Assembly (NCBI RefSeq): GCF_018449775.1
Contig: NZ_JAAVVB010000006.1
Span: 221,559-285,558, forward strand
Origin: Mucilaginibacter sp. dw_454
GTDB lineage: Bacteria > Bacteroidota > Bacteroidia > Sphingobacteriales > Sphingobacteriaceae
Direction: 5' to 3'
Length of the DNA: 64,000 bases
The notes beneath the pieces were generated by a model, which saw only the letters and a list, made by a program, of their open reading frames with translations, was not told the DNA's origin and made no database searches. The translations under genes were made by a program, and so were the position numbers. The first letter of the stretch is position 1. Each line of letters opens with the position of its first letter. Positions 1 to 8,372 of this stretch are shown one piece after another.

Positions 1-1262
1 TGCTTGATTTTCTGACACTGAACTGTTGCCCGGTTTATTGGGACACTACACTGGTATCGTTAAAACAAAACGGACAACAGGTAGAGGTAGAATTGCAATC
101 GGGCACTGATATCACCACCTTTAACTGCGACTATGTAGTTGGTGCCGATGGCGCACACAGCACTGTACGCAAGCAATTAAATATTCCTTTTACCGGAGAT
201 ACTTATGCAAACGAGTTTTTCCTTGCCGACCTGGAATTGGATAATGAGGAGTTAACAGACACGCAGGTACAATTGTATCGGGCTAGGGGAGCCATGTCGG
301 CATTCTTTCCCTTGCCTGAACATAACGGTTATCGCGTCATAGGAAACCTCACTAAAGACAAGGAAGGGAAGTTCAATCTGCAACTTGAAGAGGTGTTACC
401 GCATTTAAAAGCCATAACCGGGATAGATATCAAGGTAGTGCATGAGCATTGGTTCACCACCTATAAACTGCATCATCGCATGGCCGATAAGTTTAGATTG
501 CAGAATTGTTTTTTAATAGGTGATGCAGCGCATATCCATTCGCCGGTTGGCGGCCAGGGTATGAATACCGGCCTGCAGGACGCTTATAATTTAGGTTGGA
601 AACTGGCGGGTGTGGTAAATGGCCAGCTAAAGGAAACTATTTTAAACAGCTACGCTGCCGAACGTATGCCTGTCGCCAAAGAGTTGTTAGCTACTACCGA
701 TCGACTTTTTAAGACTATTATATCAGCCAACTGGTTCTGGGTGTTCTTTAATAAATGGATAATGCCGTGGGGACTAAAATTCTTTTGGAAGAATGATACC
801 CTGCGCGCTGTGTTCTTTAAGCGGTTATCGCAGATCGGTATCTCTTATCGCGACAGCAAAATAAACTTACATTTAAGCAGCGCGAAAAATATCAAAGCCG
901 GCGATAGACTACCTTACCTGAAAGTCTTCGACGAAAAGAAAGAAGTAGAAACCGATTTGCACGAATGGTGCAGTAAGCCCGGCTTTACACTAATTGTATT
1001 AGGGAAGCTAAAAGAGCTCGACCTGTTTACGCTGGCCAAATGGATCACACAAAATTATACCGGCACGCTTAACTTTTTTTACCTGCCGCCATCAGCTAAA
1101 AACAATCACGTGTTTCAACAATTTGAAATCACCGGGGGTAAAATGAAAGCCTTGATTGTACGGCCCGATATGCATATCGGTTTAATTAATGACGTAGTAG
1201 ATATTGAGATAATGGATAACTACCTGAATAATGTTGTAGGGCTTGCTAAAGCCGCTATATAG
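1..1262 (+). CDS. FAD-dependent aromatic-ring monooxygenase (5' truncated)
   Basis: The frame is open from position 3, so the gene starts upstream of the window; the visible part is about 420 residues. It contains the DG-type FAD/NADPH motif (VVGADGAHSTVRKQL) and the second FAD motif GDAAHIHSPVGGQGMNTG, followed by a helical stretch and a C-terminal thioredoxin-like domain. This order is typical of group A flavoprotein hydroxylases of the PheA/TfdB/MhpA type, which hydroxylate phenolic or polyketide substrates using NAD(P)H and O2. The N-terminal GxGxxG dinucleotide fold is missing only because of the window edge. The substrate cannot be inferred. It converges on miaE with a 5-nt gap. Confidence 0.85.
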   Translation, partial: LDFLTLNCCPVYWDTTLVSLKQNGQQVEVELQSGTDITTFNCDYVVGADGAHSTVRKQLNIPFTGDTYANEFFLADLELDNEELTDTQVQLYRARGAMSAFFPLPEHNGYRVIGNLTKDKEGKFNLQLEEVLPHLKAITGIDIKVVHEHWFTTYKLHHRMADKFRLQNCFLIGDAAHIHSPVGGQGMNTGLQDAYNLGWKLAGVVNGQLKETILNSYAAERMPVAKELLATTDRLFKTIISANWFWVFFNKWIMPWGLKFFWKNDTLRAVFFKRLSQIGISYRDSKINLHLSSAKNIKAGDRLPYLKVFDEKKEVETDLHEWCSKPGFTLIVLGKLKELDLFTLAKWITQNYTGTLNFFYLPPSAKNNHVFQQFEITGGKMKALIVRPDMHIGLINDVVDIEIMDNYLNNVVGLAKAAI

Positions 1263-1267
1263 CGCTT

Positions 1268-1867
1268 CTAACCGTGAATGGTTTCAGATTTGCCGTAGTT
1301 CTTCACTACATCAGCCTCATAGGCTAAAAACTCTTTCCAGCGTTTGTCTACATCAATAGTAACCGCATGTTTTTTAGCCAGGTTAATAAACATGGCGTAG
1401 TGCGTAGCCTCACTGATCATTAGCTCATGATAAAACTCAGAAAGTTCTTTGTCATTTATATTTTCTGACAGCACCTTAAACCGCTCACAACTGCGCGCTT
1501 CAATCATTGCCGAAAATAATAAACGGTCAACCAATTGCGCCTCGCGGCCGCCACCTATGATGATAAATTTGCGTAGCTCATTCACATAGTCATCCTTACG
1601 CTCTTTGCCCAATACAAAACCGCGTTTCAGGATAATCTCATGCACGCGTTTAAAATGATCCATCTCTTCCTGCACCAGGTCGATCATTTGCGCTACCAAG
1701 TCGCTCAAGTTTGGATTTTGCACAATGAGGGTTATGCCGTTAGTAGCCGCCTTCTGTTCGCAATAGGCGTGGTCTATCAATAGCTCTTCGATATTGCTTT
1801 CCACTACATTCTTTACCCAGGTTGGGTCGGTAGGTAGCTGCAGTTTTAAGATGGTTTTTTCGCTCAC
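1268..1867 (-). CDS. miaE: tRNA-(ms2io6A)-hydroxylase MiaE-like
   Basis: A 199-residue ferritin-like diiron protein. Metal-ligand motifs are visible in order: DHAYCEQKA near 32-40, EEMDHFKRVH near 67-76, EARSCERF near 123-130 and SEATHYAMF near 152-160. MiaE hydroxylates the isopentenyl group of ms2i6A37 in tRNA; length and motif spacing fit the family. The start codon is GTG at 1867, and a perfect TATCTTTG box ends 4 nt before it, so the mRNA is probably leaderless. nadD lies upstream in the same direction, separated by a palindromic repeat. The substrate nucleoside in this organism is inferred from family membership. Confidence 0.85.
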   Translation of the reverse strand: MSEKTILKLQLPTDPTWVKNVVESNIEELLIDHAYCEQKAATNGITLIVQNPNLSDLVAQMIDLVQEEMDHFKRVHEIILKRGFVLGKERKDDYVNELRKFIIIGGGREAQLVDRLLFSAMIEARSCERFKVLSENINDKELSEFYHELMISEATHYAMFINLAKKHAVTIDVDKRWKEFLAYEADVVKNYGKSETIHG

Positions 1868-1871
1868 GGGG

Positions 1872-1879
1872 CAAAGATA
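1872..1879 (-). promoter_or_regulatory. TATCTTTG -7 box of miaE, predicted leaderless
   Basis: A perfect match to the Bacteroidota -7 element TAnnTTTG on the minus strand, with only 4 nt (CCCC) before the GTG start of miaE. Confidence 0.6.
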
Positions 1880-1911
1880 AAGGTTAGTCCGTAAAGGATA
1901 CTTTATTATTT

Positions 1912-1992
1912 GTCATTGCGAGCGTAGCGTGGCAATCGCAAGGAGAAAGTTTGAACGCGTGCGATTGCTTCGTCGTTCCTCCTCGCAATGAC
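1912..1992. repeat. GTCATTGCGAGC palindromic repeat, copy 1
   Basis: Imperfect inverted repeat beginning GTCATTGCGAGCGTAGCGTG and ending CTCCTCGCAATGAC. It lies 13 nt beyond the nadD stop codon and so probably forms the 3' hairpin of the nadD mRNA. It belongs to the dominant dispersed family of the window. Confidence 0.85.
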
Positions 1993-2005
1993 AACTTGTG
2001 AATGA

Positions 2006-2581
2006 TTACGACTTATACAAACTCTTACTCTCAATAAATTTCAAAACCGGGTCTGGCACAAAAAATTGTACATTCTTTTTCTCGGCGATAGATTTACGGA
2101 TAAAAGTTGCCGATAGCTCCATCTGCGGTGTCATGGTAATGGTTACCGCCGGGTGCGATGCCAGTTCGGCATTTTCATAGCCGGGGCGTGGATAAACAAA
2201 GATCTGGTAGTCGCGCAGAATGAGTTTATAGTTTTTCCATTTTGGTAAGCTCACCAAATTGTCAGAACCCATAATGAGCGCAAACTCGTGCTGTGGATAT
2301 TTTTCTTTTAAATGGGTAAGCGTATCAATAGTGTATGATGGCTGCGGTAATTTAAGCTCTACGTCGCTTACTTCAATATTTTGGGCGTTATCTGTAGCCA
2401 GCCGCGCCATTTCAAGACGATCGTAAGTATTGATTAGATCACTATATTTTTTAAGCGGATTTTGGGGCGACACTACCAGCCATACTTTATCCAGCGCGGT
2501 ATGATTGGCCAGGTAATTAGCTATGATAAGGTGGCCGATATGGATGGGATTAAATGAACCAAAAAGTAATCCGATTTTCAT
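2006..2581 (-). CDS. nadD: Nicotinate-nucleotide adenylyltransferase
   Basis: Transfers AMP from ATP to nicotinate mononucleotide, giving deamido-NAD in NAD biosynthesis. The 191-residue protein has the nucleotidyltransferase signature GSFNPIHIGHL at 8-18, a central MGSDNLVSLPKW stretch typical of NadD, and a C-terminal (T/S)xxxR-type motif ATFIRKSI. Length is normal. The ATG at 2581 is well placed, with a TAAATTTG box about 32 nt upstream. gmk and yicC lie upstream in the same orientation and may share transcription, though the intervening 130 bp contains a promoter. Confidence 0.95.
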   Translation of the reverse strand: MKIGLLFGSFNPIHIGHLIIANYLANHTALDKVWLVVSPQNPLKKYSDLINTYDRLEMARLATDNAQNIEVSDVELKLPQPSYTIDTLTHLKEKYPQHEFALIMGSDNLVSLPKWKNYKLILRDYQIFVYPRPGYENAELASHPAVTITMTPQMELSATFIRKSIAEKKNVQFFVPDPVLKFIESKSLYKS

Positions 2582-2613
2582 TTCAATTTTTGCAGTCGAG
2601 GGTTACCTATTGA

Positions 2614-2621
2614 CAAATTTA
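2614..2621 (-). promoter_or_regulatory. TAAATTTG -7 box upstream of nadD
   Basis: Perfect TAnnTTTG match on the minus strand, giving a predicted leader of about 25-30 nt for nadD. Confidence 0.45.
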
Positions 2622-2712
2622 ACCGGTGTCAATTTCCGGGGAGTTAATAGCTTATCAAGCAATTTTAAACAACATCAGCAGGAAATATGATCCTGAAGAT
2701 GCAGACTGCAAA

Positions 2713-3285
2713 TTATTTCGCTAAGAAATTCTTCACCAACTGCTCAGCTTCTGCACATGCCGTCTGAAGATCGTGATTTTTGAGGATAATATCAAATTTG
2801 GGCGCGTAATTCAGCTCTTTTTCAGCTTTGGCAAAACGTTCCTTCAATTTATCCTCACTATCAGTACCGCGGCCGGTTAAACGTTGCTTCAATACTTCTA
2901 ATGATGGCGGCTGAACAAATATGCCCAGGGCCTGTCCATCGTACTTACGTTTAAGGTGAAGGCCACCTTCAACGTCGATATCAAATATTACGGTTTTGCC
3001 TCTTTTCCAGATCCGTTCAATCTCCGTACGCAAGGTGCCATAAAAGGTGCCCGAGTATACTTCTTCAAACTCGACAAATTGTTTTTTGGCTATGCGGTGT
3101 AAAAATTCTTCTTTGCTGATAAAGTAATATGATTTGTCGGCCTGTTCATCGCCGCGTGGCGGGCGGGTGGTGGCCGATATGGAAAACTCCAGCTCAGGAA
3201 ATTTGGTAAGCAAGTGCTTAACTATGGTAGTTTTACCGGCTCCTGACGGTGCAGAAAATATGACGAGTTTCCCGTTTCGGCTCAT
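2713..3285 (-). CDS. gmk: Guanylate kinase
   Basis: Phosphorylates GMP to GDP with ATP. The P-loop SAPSGAGKTT is near the N-terminus, followed by SISATTRPPRGDE and YYFISKEEF, which form the GMP-binding region, then the lid and FDIDVEGG. Length of about 190 residues is normal. The start chosen is the ATG at 3285 (MSRNGKLVIF); an in-frame ATG at 3306 would add MNHELLT, but that stretch is encoded by an AT-rich inverted repeat that also occurs in noncoding DNA elsewhere in the window, so it is probably not translated. yicC lies 74 nt upstream in the same orientation. Confidence 0.95.
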   Translation of the reverse strand: MSRNGKLVIFSAPSGAGKTTIVKHLLTKFPELEFSISATTRPPRGDEQADKSYYFISKEEFLHRIAKKQFVEFEEVYSGTFYGTLRTEIERIWKRGKTVIFDIDVEGGLHLKRKYDGQALGIFVQPPSLEVLKQRLTGRGTDSEDKLKERFAKAEKELNYAPKFDIILKNHDLQTACAEAEQLVKNFLAK

Positions 3286-3358
3286 GGTTAATAGCTCATG
3301 GTTCATGGTGTCCCGGCTTAAAGTTCAGCTATGAACTATAAACCATCAACTATGAACT
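3286..3358. repeat. ATGAAC/GTTCAT-type inverted repeat between yicC and gmk
   Basis: AT-rich segment in which blocks resembling GGTTCATGG and CTATGAACTATAAACC face each other. Similar blocks occur at 16736-16835 and in altered form at 56804-56890. It fills the whole gap between yicC and gmk and could form a hairpin in the shared transcript. Confidence 0.5.
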
Positions 3359-4237
3359 CTATAATACGTTTAATAGTTGTTCTTTAATTTTCTCCAGCTC
3401 TTCTTTCATACCTACTACCAGTTTCTGGATGTTGGCATCATTAGCTTTTGAGCCCAGGGTATTTATTTCGCGGCCTATTTCCTGAGAGATAAATCCAAGC
3501 TTTTTGCCATTAGCATCAGCGTTCTTTAATGTCTCCAAAAAATAATCTAAATGCGTTTTTAGGCGTACTTTTTCTTCGGTGATATCCAACTTATCGATGT
3601 AATAGATCAGCTCTTGTTCGAAACGGTTTTGATCAATTGCTTCACGACCGGCAGCCTCTAACAAGAATTGGTTCAGTCTTTCGCGGATAATGGGAACGCG
3701 TTTTGGTTCTTCAACCTCAACTAGTTTCAAATTTTGGGCAATTATGTCAATGCGGAATCTCAGATCCTGTTCCAGTACACCGCCTTCATCACTTCTAAAC
3801 TGCTGGAAAGCGGCCATGGCCTGGTTAAAGGTTTTCTCTGCAATTTTCCATTCATCTTCAGATAGCGTTTCCTCGTCGTATTTCACCACCTCAGGTAAAC
3901 CCAGGGCCAGTTGCAGCAGGTTGCCCGCTGGCTCGTTCAGTTCAATACTAACCGCTTTCAATTGTTCGTAATAGTTTTTTAAAAGTACGGTATCAATACC
4001 GGCAGCTTTTACGGGTGCTGTGTTGGCTTGCTCCACATTAAAGGATAAGTTTACCTTGCCACGTTCAATTTGCTTGCTGCAATCAGTGCGTAGTTGGAAC
4101 TCTTTTTCGGAGAAGATTTTGGGCAGGCGCAAAGACAGTTCGAGAAACTTGCTGTTCAGGGATTTGATTTCGACGGTGTATTTTGTATTACCTGAGTCGA
4201 AACTGGCAATTCCATATCCTGTCATGGATTTTATCAT
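3359..4237 (-). CDS. yicC: YicC family endoribonuclease-like protein
   Basis: The N-terminus MIKSMTGYG is the hallmark of the YicC family, and the C-terminal domain contains EIGREINTLGSKAND, the conserved end of the DUF1732 region. About 292 residues, the usual length. YicC proteins have been linked to RNA cleavage and stationary-phase stress in other bacteria; the function here is inferred from the family. The ATG at 4237 is chosen rather than the TTG at 4243 because that TTG is part of a TATCTTTG box ending 3 nt before the ATG, predicting a leaderless transcript. It is followed by gmk, a common gene order. Confidence 0.9.
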   Translation of the reverse strand: MIKSMTGYGIASFDSGNTKYTVEIKSLNSKFLELSLRLPKIFSEKEFQLRTDCSKQIERGKVNLSFNVEQANTAPVKAAGIDTVLLKNYYEQLKAVSIELNEPAGNLLQLALGLPEVVKYDEETLSEDEWKIAEKTFNQAMAAFQQFRSDEGGVLEQDLRFRIDIIAQNLKLVEVEEPKRVPIIRERLNQFLLEAAGREAIDQNRFEQELIYYIDKLDITEEKVRLKTHLDYFLETLKNADANGKKLGFISQEIGREINTLGSKANDANIQKLVVGMKEELEKIKEQLLNVL

Positions 4238-4240
4238 GCG

Positions 4241-4248
4241 CAAAGATA
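4241..4248 (-). promoter_or_regulatory. TATCTTTG -7 box of yicC, predicted leaderless
   Basis: Perfect TAnnTTTG on the minus strand, 3 nt (CGC) before the ATG of yicC. Initiation at the usual distance would place the first nucleotide at or next to the start codon. Confidence 0.6.
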
Positions 4249-4360
4249 GTTTTTTTTCTTTAGTAGCCGTAAACGGGATATTAAAACAGCTGTAAGTCCG
4301 TTAAATAAGCCTAATTAAGCGCTAAAAATTAACATTTTTTTACAACCGCGTTTAAATACA

Positions 4361-5122
4361 ATGTTTAGTTTTGTATCCTTGAATAACCCACACACATACC
4401 GCCGGCTTAGCATTTTAACTGCTTTTTGTATTTGTTTAACGCTTAGCGTATTTGCACAGCAAGTTGTAATGGTAAAAGGAGTAATCTTTAAAAAGAACTC
4501 GCCCATTACTATTTCCTATGCTGCTGTTAGTAATCTAAGTCGCAAAAACATTCCGGAAACATTGAGCGATGAATTAGGCAGTTTCCATATCCAGGCAGCC
4601 ATTGGCGATAGCTTACTTTTTAGAAAAACTGATTATACGGCACAAATTATTGTGCTGCAAAATTACTCGAGCCAATCGATTTACCTGCAGCAGATCATTC
4701 ATCTGAACGAGGTTACGGTAAAAGACGTTAGTAAGAAACAGGAATTAAACGACGCGCTTGATAACTATAAGAAAAAGGGGCAGTACTATAATCTCGACCC
4801 GGGTGTAATGTCTGTTATAACTTCGCCGCTAACGGGTTTGTATGAATTGTTTGGTAAAGCCCCGGGGCAGGCACGTAAATTCAGGCAATACTCTAAAGAA
4901 GAAATGGAGCACATAGAAATTGCCAAACGCTACAATAAGGTGTTGGTGAAAAACATCACCAATATGCCCGACGAAGATCTGGAAGACTTTATGTTCAATT
5001 TCACTCCTAACGTAGAAGATATCCGCATTTGGAGCGATTATGATATTATTAGCTACATTAAAAGATCATATGCTTACTTCAAAGAAAATCGCGGCTCTTT
5101 GAAATTGCAGAAGCTAAACTAG
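4361..5122 (+). CDS. Exported protein with carboxypeptidase-regulatory-like domain
   Basis: A 253-residue protein of unknown role. The N-terminus has a signal peptide (LSILTAFCICLTLSVFAQQ, cleavage near residue 33). Residues about 37-110 resemble the CarboxypepD_reg-like beta-sandwich found at the start of Bacteroidota TonB receptors (VKGVIFKKNSPITISYAAVSN, then GDSLLFRKTDY). The remainder is helical and charged and has no plug or barrel. The ATG at 4361 is adopted; a TAGTTTTG box overlaps codons 2-5, so an alternative TTG start at 4379, which keeps the whole signal core, is possible. It stands alone, divergent from yicC and convergent with lepB. Confidence 0.7.
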   Translation: MFSFVSLNNPHTYRRLSILTAFCICLTLSVFAQQVVMVKGVIFKKNSPITISYAAVSNLSRKNIPETLSDELGSFHIQAAIGDSLLFRKTDYTAQIIVLQNYSSQSIYLQQIIHLNEVTVKDVSKKQELNDALDNYKKKGQYYNLDPGVMSVITSPLTGLYELFGKAPGQARKFRQYSKEEMEHIEIAKRYNKVLVKNITNMPDEDLEDFMFNFTPNVEDIRIWSDYDIISYIKRSYAYFKENRGSLKLQKLN

Positions 5123-5133
5123 CCATCCAATAT

Positions 5134-5208
5134 GTCATTGCGAGCGGAGCGTGGCAATTGCGAACTTTGCAGCGTGCGATTGCTTCGTCGTTCCGGCCGC
5201 GCAATGAC
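5134..5208. repeat. GTCATTGCGAGC palindromic repeat, copy 2
   Basis: Inverted repeat between two convergent genes, starting 11 nt after one stop codon and ending 7 nt before the lepB stop. It probably gives a hairpin to both 3' ends. Confidence 0.85.
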
Positions 5209-5215
5209 AAAGATG

Positions 5216-6319
5216 TTAATTAATCGGCCTTAAAACCCTGTTCCAACGGATACGGTTAAAAATGTTTTGCGTAGAATCTGTGCTAAAGAAAGTTATCATG
5301 GCTTTACCCACAACATGATCTTCTGGCACGTAACCCCAAAATCTTGAATCTAACGAGTCATGGCGGTTATCGCCCATCATCCAATAGTAATCCATTTTAA
5401 AAGTATAGCTGTCGGCCTTTTTGCCGTTGATCAGGATTTCTTTGCCATTTACAGCCACTTTATTGTTTTCGTAAACTTCTATAGCACGGCGATATAAAGT
5501 GAGCGTAGAATCATTCAGCGGCGTTGTCCAGCCTTTTTTGGGCAGACGGATAGGGCCGTAGTTATCCAAATTCCATTTAAACTTTTCATTATGCGGGAAG
5601 ATCTCCGCATCGTACGTACCCGCGGGTGCAATAACCGGAGTGATGCTTTTGATGTTTGAATATCCTTTCAATGTAGTTGCTGCGGACTCCGGCATGATCA
5701 TTTCGAAAGTATCCGGCGCTAATTGCTGTCGGATAGAAATATTGAGATCCTGCATTACATCAGGATTAATATTTAATCCCGTAGTCACCACGGTGTACGA
5801 TGTTTGCTGTTTAGGCGCGTTTGGTGCTTCTTTGCCGTTGATGAAAACTTGTCCGTTAACTATGGCCAACAGATCGCCGGGGATCGCCTGGCAGCGTTTA
5901 ATCAATGTGGTACGTTCATCAACCGGGATATTATATTCAGGGCCCGCTTCATCAGGTTTATTGAAAACTACGATATCACGGTTTTTGATGTGGCCAAAGC
6001 CTGGTAGTCTCAAATACGGTAATTGCAGGGCGTCCCAATAGGTTTTTATACCATACATAACAGGCTCGGTAAACGGAATAGCCAGTGGTGTGTTAGCCAC
6101 ACGCGGGCCATAATTGATCTTGCTTACAAACAAATAATCGCCGGTAAGTTCGGTGCCTTCCATAGAGCCTGAAGGGATGGCATATGCCGAGAACAGCAGG
6201 CCGCGCACAAAAGTTGCTACCACTACGGCAAAAACTATGGCATCAACCCATTCGCGGGTTTTTGACTTTTTGGCTTTTTCTGTTTTGGGATTCCTTTTAA
6301 AATTTAGTTTCCAATTCAT
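5216..6319 (-). CDS. lepB: Signal peptidase I
   Basis: Cleaves Sec signal peptides at the outer face of the inner membrane. A basic N-terminus is followed by one membrane segment (WVDAIVFAVVVATFVRGLLF) and the catalytic motif AIPSGSMEGT with Ser52. The general-base Lys is in LIKRCQAIPGD near 143, and the box GDNRHDSLDSRFWG is near the C-terminus. At 367 residues it is longer than the E. coli type because of an insertion between the lysine box and the GDNRxxSxDSR box, as commonly seen in Bacteroidota. The ATG at 6319 fits the short cytoplasmic tail. Confidence 0.95.
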   Translation of the reverse strand: MNWKLNFKRNPKTEKAKKSKTREWVDAIVFAVVVATFVRGLLFSAYAIPSGSMEGTELTGDYLFVSKINYGPRVANTPLAIPFTEPVMYGIKTYWDALQLPYLRLPGFGHIKNRDIVVFNKPDEAGPEYNIPVDERTTLIKRCQAIPGDLLAIVNGQVFINGKEAPNAPKQQTSYTVVTTGLNINPDVMQDLNISIRQQLAPDTFEMIMPESAATTLKGYSNIKSITPVIAPAGTYDAEIFPHNEKFKWNLDNYGPIRLPKKGWTTPLNDSTLTLYRRAIEVYENNKVAVNGKEILINGKKADSYTFKMDYYWMMGDNRHDSLDSRFWGYVPEDHVVGKAMITFFSTDSTQNIFNRIRWNRVLRPIN

Positions 6320-6378
6320 GACGCTAAGTTTTTTCTAAAACTTAGATCCCGGATAAGCAGAATTGTTACAACAAAATT

Positions 6379-7158
6379 TTACTCTTGAGTTGGGGGAGGT
6401 GTCTGTTTAGTAACTCCAGCTTTAAAACGTGGGGTGAAGCCGATTTTTGGTTTTTCTTCAACAGTTTTTTCTTCTGATGCTATTGGTTCTTCTGGTTTTG
6501 TTTCGGCAGGAGTTTCAGCAGCTTTAGTGACACCTGTTTTGAAGCGAGGTGTGAAACCGATCTTGGGTTTGTCGTCGGCCGTTGGAGTCTCCTCGTTCTT
6601 TTCCTCGGGATTTTCAGTTGCAGTGGTTTCCGCAGGTTTAGTTACGCCTGCCTTAAAACGTGGCGTAAACCCGATCTTGGGTTTGTCTTCAGCAACAGGC
6701 GTTTCTTCTTTTTTTCCTTCAGAAGTTTCAGCAGCCTCCTCAGGTTTAGTTACTCCGGCTTTGAACCGAGGCGTAAAGCCAACTTTTGGTTTCTCTGTTT
6801 CGGCTGCCGCCGGATTTGCTGCTACGGGAGTTTCAGGCTTATCTTCGACAGGCTTAACAGCAGCCTTGAAGCGTGGTGTAAATCCTACTTTTGGTGCAGG
6901 TGTACTTAATTCACTTAGCTCTTCGGTTATCGTTTGTTCGGCCAGTTGGTTCTCGATTTTAGCCTTTTCGGGTTTTTCTTCAGGCGCCAGATGGAATTGC
7001 CTGCGCAGTTTATTGAACCAGTATTTCTTGGTATGGTCGAAACTTTTTTCGCCCATTTGCTCAAAGTGCAATTTAAATTCGGCAAACAGCGCCGGCTCGC
7101 CTTGTTGAAAGGCTGCCAGGTCAATTCGCTTCTTTTTAAAAAACTCTTCGAAAGTCAT
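6379..7158 (-). CDS. Repeat protein with five GFTPRFKAGVTK motifs
   Basis: No family recognised. The first 70 residues (MTFEEFFKKKRIDLAAF onward) are ordinary and helical, with EFKLHFEQMGEKSFDHTKKYWFNKLRRQF. The rest is Pro/Glu/Thr/Ala-rich linker carrying five near-identical copies of a KPKIGFTPRFKAGVTK core at intervals of roughly 30-45 residues. There is no signal peptide, so it is probably cytoplasmic. The regular basic-aromatic motif on a disordered acidic linker suggests repeated short binding sites, as an inference. The ATG at 7158 is preferred to 7188 because the extra MTLNSYILQT lacks support. lepB lies downstream and a DUF2442 gene upstream, all co-oriented. Confidence 0.75.
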   Translation of the reverse strand: MTFEEFFKKKRIDLAAFQQGEPALFAEFKLHFEQMGEKSFDHTKKYWFNKLRRQFHLAPEEKPEKAKIENQLAEQTITEELSELSTPAPKVGFTPRFKAAVKPVEDKPETPVAANPAAAETEKPKVGFTPRFKAGVTKPEEAAETSEGKKEETPVAEDKPKIGFTPRFKAGVTKPAETTATENPEEKNEETPTADDKPKIGFTPRFKTGVTKAAETPAETKPEEPIASEEKTVEEKPKIGFTPRFKAGVTKQTPPPTQE

Positions 7159-7243
7159 TGTTTGTAAGATATAAGAATTAAGAGTCAAGACTTAAATATA
7201 TCTAACATATATCTTGTTTCTTGACTCTTGTTTCCTGTCTCTA

Positions 7244-7459
7244 CTAAATAGTAATGTCCAGATCTAATTTGTTAAACCGTATGCCTTTGTCTGTTTGTTC
7301 CCAGTCCTCGCGTTCCTCGTCGCTGGCTGCTTTTAGCGCCGGGAACCATTCCAATGGAAACACTTGCGATTTGCCGCCATCAAACTCAACCAACAGCAAA
7401 CCATCACTAAAAGTAACTTTAGCTTTTTTCTCTTGCTTGCGTGTGGTGAATAGTGGCAT
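7244..7459 (-). CDS. DUF2442 domain protein
   Basis: A 71-residue protein. The core FSDGLLLVEFDGGKSQVFPLEWFPALKAASDEEREDWE matches the DUF2442 pattern (functional language, then a P-L-x-WFP-L segment and an acidic W). Members are small cytoplasmic proteins of unknown function, sometimes linked to toxin-antitoxin loci. It lies between the GFTPRF repeat protein downstream and yebC upstream, with a palindromic repeat between it and yebC. Confidence 0.75.
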   Translation of the reverse strand: MPLFTTRKQEKKAKVTFSDGLLLVEFDGGKSQVFPLEWFPALKAASDEEREDWEQTDKGIRFNKLDLDITI

Positions 7460-7472
7460 ATATTAATTTTTT

Positions 7473-7547
7473 GTCATTGCGAGCGTAGCGTGGCAATCGC
7501 GAATATTATATTTATTTGCGTCCTTGCGCTTCGTTCCTCGCAATGAC
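7473..7547. repeat. GTCATTGCGAGC palindromic repeat, copy 3
   Basis: Full inverted repeat whose end lies 12 nt beyond the yebC stop codon (minus strand), consistent with a 3' hairpin of yebC. Confidence 0.85.
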
Positions 7548-7559
7548 AGTTATAATGTT

Positions 7560-8285
7560 TTACTCGGCCATATTATGGTAAACCGCCTGTACGTCGTCGT
7601 CTTCCTCTAAACGGTCAATCAACTTCAATACATCAACAGCTTGCTCTTCGGTAACGTCTTTAAAAGATTGCGGAATACGCTCTAACTTTGCCGATTTTAC
7701 CTCTAAGCCCATTTCCTCCAAAGCTTTTTGCATTTTACCAAAATCCTCGAAAGCAGTATGCAGTACGCCGATGTCTTTTCCTTCTTCATCAGCCTCAACA
7801 AACAAATCTTCTAAACCGGCGTCAATCAATTCAAACTCCAATTCTTCCAGATCACGGTCGCCGGGCTCAAAAGTAAATACGGCCTTACGGGTAAAGATAA
7901 AATCAAGCGACCCGGTTTTACCCAACGCGCCGTTGTATTTAGTAAAGTAGCTGCGTACGTTAGCAACGGTACGGTTAATATTGTCGGTAGCGGTTTCAAC
8001 TAATACGGCAACACCATGTGCGGCATAGCCTTCATAAACCAGCTCTTCGTAATCTTTTTCATCGCGACTGGTGGCGCGCTTAATAGCGGCTTCCACACGG
8101 TCCTTAGGCATGTTAACTGCCTTTGAGTTTTGTACGGCAGTACGCAAGCGCGAGTTGGTGTTTATATCTCCACCACCTGCTTTAACAGCCATCACTATCT
8201 CTTTACCCAAACGGGTAAACTGCACGGCCATCTTGGCCCAACGTTTAAATTTTCTTTCTTTACGGAATTCGAATGCTCTTCCCAT
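7560..8285 (-). CDS. yebC: YebC/PmpR family protein
   Basis: A 241-residue member of the YebC/TACO1 family. Start MGRAFEFRKERKFKRWAKMAVQFTRLGKEI and the segments NMPKDRVEAAIKRA and YEGYAAHGVAVLVETATDNINRT are diagnostic. The family was first described as transcriptional regulators; more recent work on homologues points to a role on the ribosome during translation of difficult stretches. The protein is complete and of normal length. A TATATTTG box lies about 42 nt upstream of the ATG and the leader contains a short AATCCT/AGGATT inverted repeat at 8299-8318. Confidence 0.93.
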   Translation of the reverse strand: MGRAFEFRKERKFKRWAKMAVQFTRLGKEIVMAVKAGGGDINTNSRLRTAVQNSKAVNMPKDRVEAAIKRATSRDEKDYEELVYEGYAAHGVAVLVETATDNINRTVANVRSYFTKYNGALGKTGSLDFIFTRKAVFTFEPGDRDLEELEFELIDAGLEDLFVEADEEGKDIGVLHTAFEDFGKMQKALEEMGLEVKSAKLERIPQSFKDVTEEQAVDVLKLIDRLEEDDDVQAVYHNMAE

Positions 8286-8326
8286 AGTATGCTTAATGAA
8301 TCCTATTTAGGCAGGATTTTGAGGTA

Positions 8327-8334
8327 CAAATATA
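8327..8334 (-). promoter_or_regulatory. TATATTTG -7 box of yebC
   Basis: Perfect TAnnTTTG on the minus strand, predicting a leader of about 35-40 nt that includes the small inverted repeat at 8299-8318. Confidence 0.5.
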
Positions 8335-8372
8335 ATGTTTATGTTTTAGTTAGGAATTGAATTAATGGGAGC

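Noticed and set aside
6434..7108. 224-codon frame opposite the GFTPRF repeat gene
   Set aside because: It mirrors the repeat on the other strand and is Ser/Val-rich low complexity; the minus-strand protein has an ordinary N-terminal domain.
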